Assembly (NCBI GenBank): GCA_905183005.1
Contig: CAJJDO010000101.1
Location: forward strand, 66,018-130,017
Length of the DNA: 64,000 bases
DNA from: Paramecium pentaurelia
Taxonomy: Eukaryota > Ciliophora > Oligohymenophorea > Peniculida > Parameciidae
Direction: 5' to 3'
Shown here one piece after another: positions 62,980 to 64,000 of this stretch. Each line of letters starts with the position of its first letter. The first letter of the stretch is position 1. The position numbers and the translations under genes were made by a program. Below the pieces are notes generated by a model that saw only the letters and a list, made by a program, of their open reading frames with translations, was not told where the DNA came from and made no database searches.

Positions 62980-63623
62980 ATTTTCAGTATCAATATTATA
63001 CAAAATCAATCAAAATTGTAAGTAAATATAAAAATAATGTTTTGATAAAGAAGTTAAAAATAATATTAAATAGATATACTAACAATTATTATTTATTTGT
63101 TGATTGATTGTACATTTTTATTATAATTTCAAACTTACTGAATATCAAATTTAAAAATAGAATGAATCTTCAATTATATTTCTAACAGTCATCATCATTT
63201 AAATTGAAATTATTAATCATCATATATAATTAGAATAGACATTTAAGATATATATATATTATAAATATTAATTTTTCATTATGTTTAATTTATGTTCTCT
63301 TGTTTAGAAATCGTATCTTAAGTTAAGATCATTTATAAACAATAAGATATCAAATTTTATCATAATATATAAAATAACAAAAGATATATTGAAGAATTCG
63401 TAGTAAAATTATCATAATGAAATGTTTTATCTCTTCTTAATAATTAAAATGATAAGGAAGAACTATATATTATTATGACTTAAATTATTGTAATAATTTA
63501 AGATTCATTAATAAAATATTAAAAAGATGTATATATATTATATAAAGATTATTAAAATTTTAATCTTCTTAAGTTGTTTAAATTCTTATCATCAGTTATA
63601 TAGAATTGATTTTATATTTATAA
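62980..63623. other. AT-rich intergenic region
   Basis: About 640 bp with no credible frame; TA dinucleotide stretches near 63250 and 63530. Confidence 0.45.
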
Positions 63624-63950
63624 TCAAATTATTTTATCAAGTAAACTCATTCTTCTTCTAAACCTACTTGGATTTTAACCTTTTGTTTCATCATATGAAG
63701 CAATCACAAGCACTCCATCTTTTTTTATAATGCAACATCCTCCTTTTTGAGTAACTAAATGCCATGGTGTTTAATGAACAGTATAATAAACTTTTTCATC
63801 AATAATCAAAGGTTTAGATAGATCACTAGATAAATTTTCTACTTATTCTTAAAGGTTCTATTGTTGGAAAGTGGAATCAATCTGTTCATTGAATTAAATT
63901 AAGACTTGATCAACAGCGTTGTCTTCTTTTAAGAAATTGATATAATCCAT
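63624..63950 (-). CDS. Hypothetical small protein, 108 aa
   Basis: MDYINFLKEDNAVDQVLIQF, a Gln-rich middle, then TPWHLVTQKGGCCIIKKDGV and LVIASYDETKGQNPSRFRRR. The GGCCIIKKDGVLVIASYDE stretch is faintly like the actin-binding face of profilin, but the N-terminus is not, so I do not assign it. Intronless, 109 codons, complete within the window. Confidence 0.6.
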
Positions 63951-64000
63951 TAAAATAATTTAAATTTTAAGAATTTTAATAATAAGTTAAATATTTTCAT

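Noticed and set aside
63624..63950. Profilin.
   Set aside because: Only one short stretch is similar; the N-terminal half does not fit, so the protein is left unnamed.

Overview
The window reads as macronuclear DNA of a ciliate, most likely Paramecium or a close peniculine relative. It is extremely AT-rich. Long reading frames appear only when TAA and TAG are read as glutamine and TGA as the sole stop. Genes are interrupted by tiny introns (about 20-37 nt, GTA...TAG and variants), and genes are packed tightly on both strands. Read with the standard code almost nothing is open; read with the ciliate code almost the whole window is coding. Conserved single-copy proteins (VPS36, PRPF4, NAA15, HemW, alpha-tubulin acetyltransferase) come out complete when the tiny introns are removed, and the exon lengths add up to whole codons in almost every gene; the NAA15 model still lacks one unplaced intron.

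Layout. 0-4.4 kb: P4-type ATPase running off the left edge. 5.7-20.2 kb: mixed housekeeping and accessory genes: a membrane cytochrome b561/b5/reductase fusion, a PB1-ZZ protein, tubulin acetyltransferase, an RBR ubiquitin ligase, a cytochrome b5 protein divergent from an EF-hand protein, VPS36 and PRPF4. 20.6-26.8 kb: three tandem members of a two-transmembrane family. This block contains a 1,160-bp perfect duplication around a single N, which is probably an assembly artefact. 26.8-31.0 kb: EF-hand protein and Ser/Thr kinase. 31.2-36.8 kb: two giant paralogues built of repeated RING-like Cys/His clusters. 36.9-40.0 kb: a disordered stretch of broken or unresolved coding segments. 40.0-45.3 kb: two tandem calpains, the second with zinc-binding clusters and a polyglutamine tract. 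45.4-49.3 kb: an unknown gene and two tandem Ulp1-like cysteine peptidases. 49.4-57.4 kb: small unknowns, NAA15, a REEP/HVA22 fusion and HemW. 57.9-64 kb: ankyrin protein, Enhancer-of-zeste-like SET methyltransferase, clamp-loader-like AAA+ protein and two small unknowns.

Functional themes are ubiquitin and SUMO handling (RBR, multi-RING proteins, Ulp1-like peptidases), calcium-linked proteolysis and signalling (calpains, EF-hand proteins, kinase), membrane traffic and lipid asymmetry (VPS36, REEP, P4-ATPase) and chromatin (Enhancer-of-zeste-like). There is no operon logic; genes lie close together but appear individually transcribed. No tRNA, rRNA, CRISPR or transposase was recognised. All family names are by eye from motifs, without database searches.
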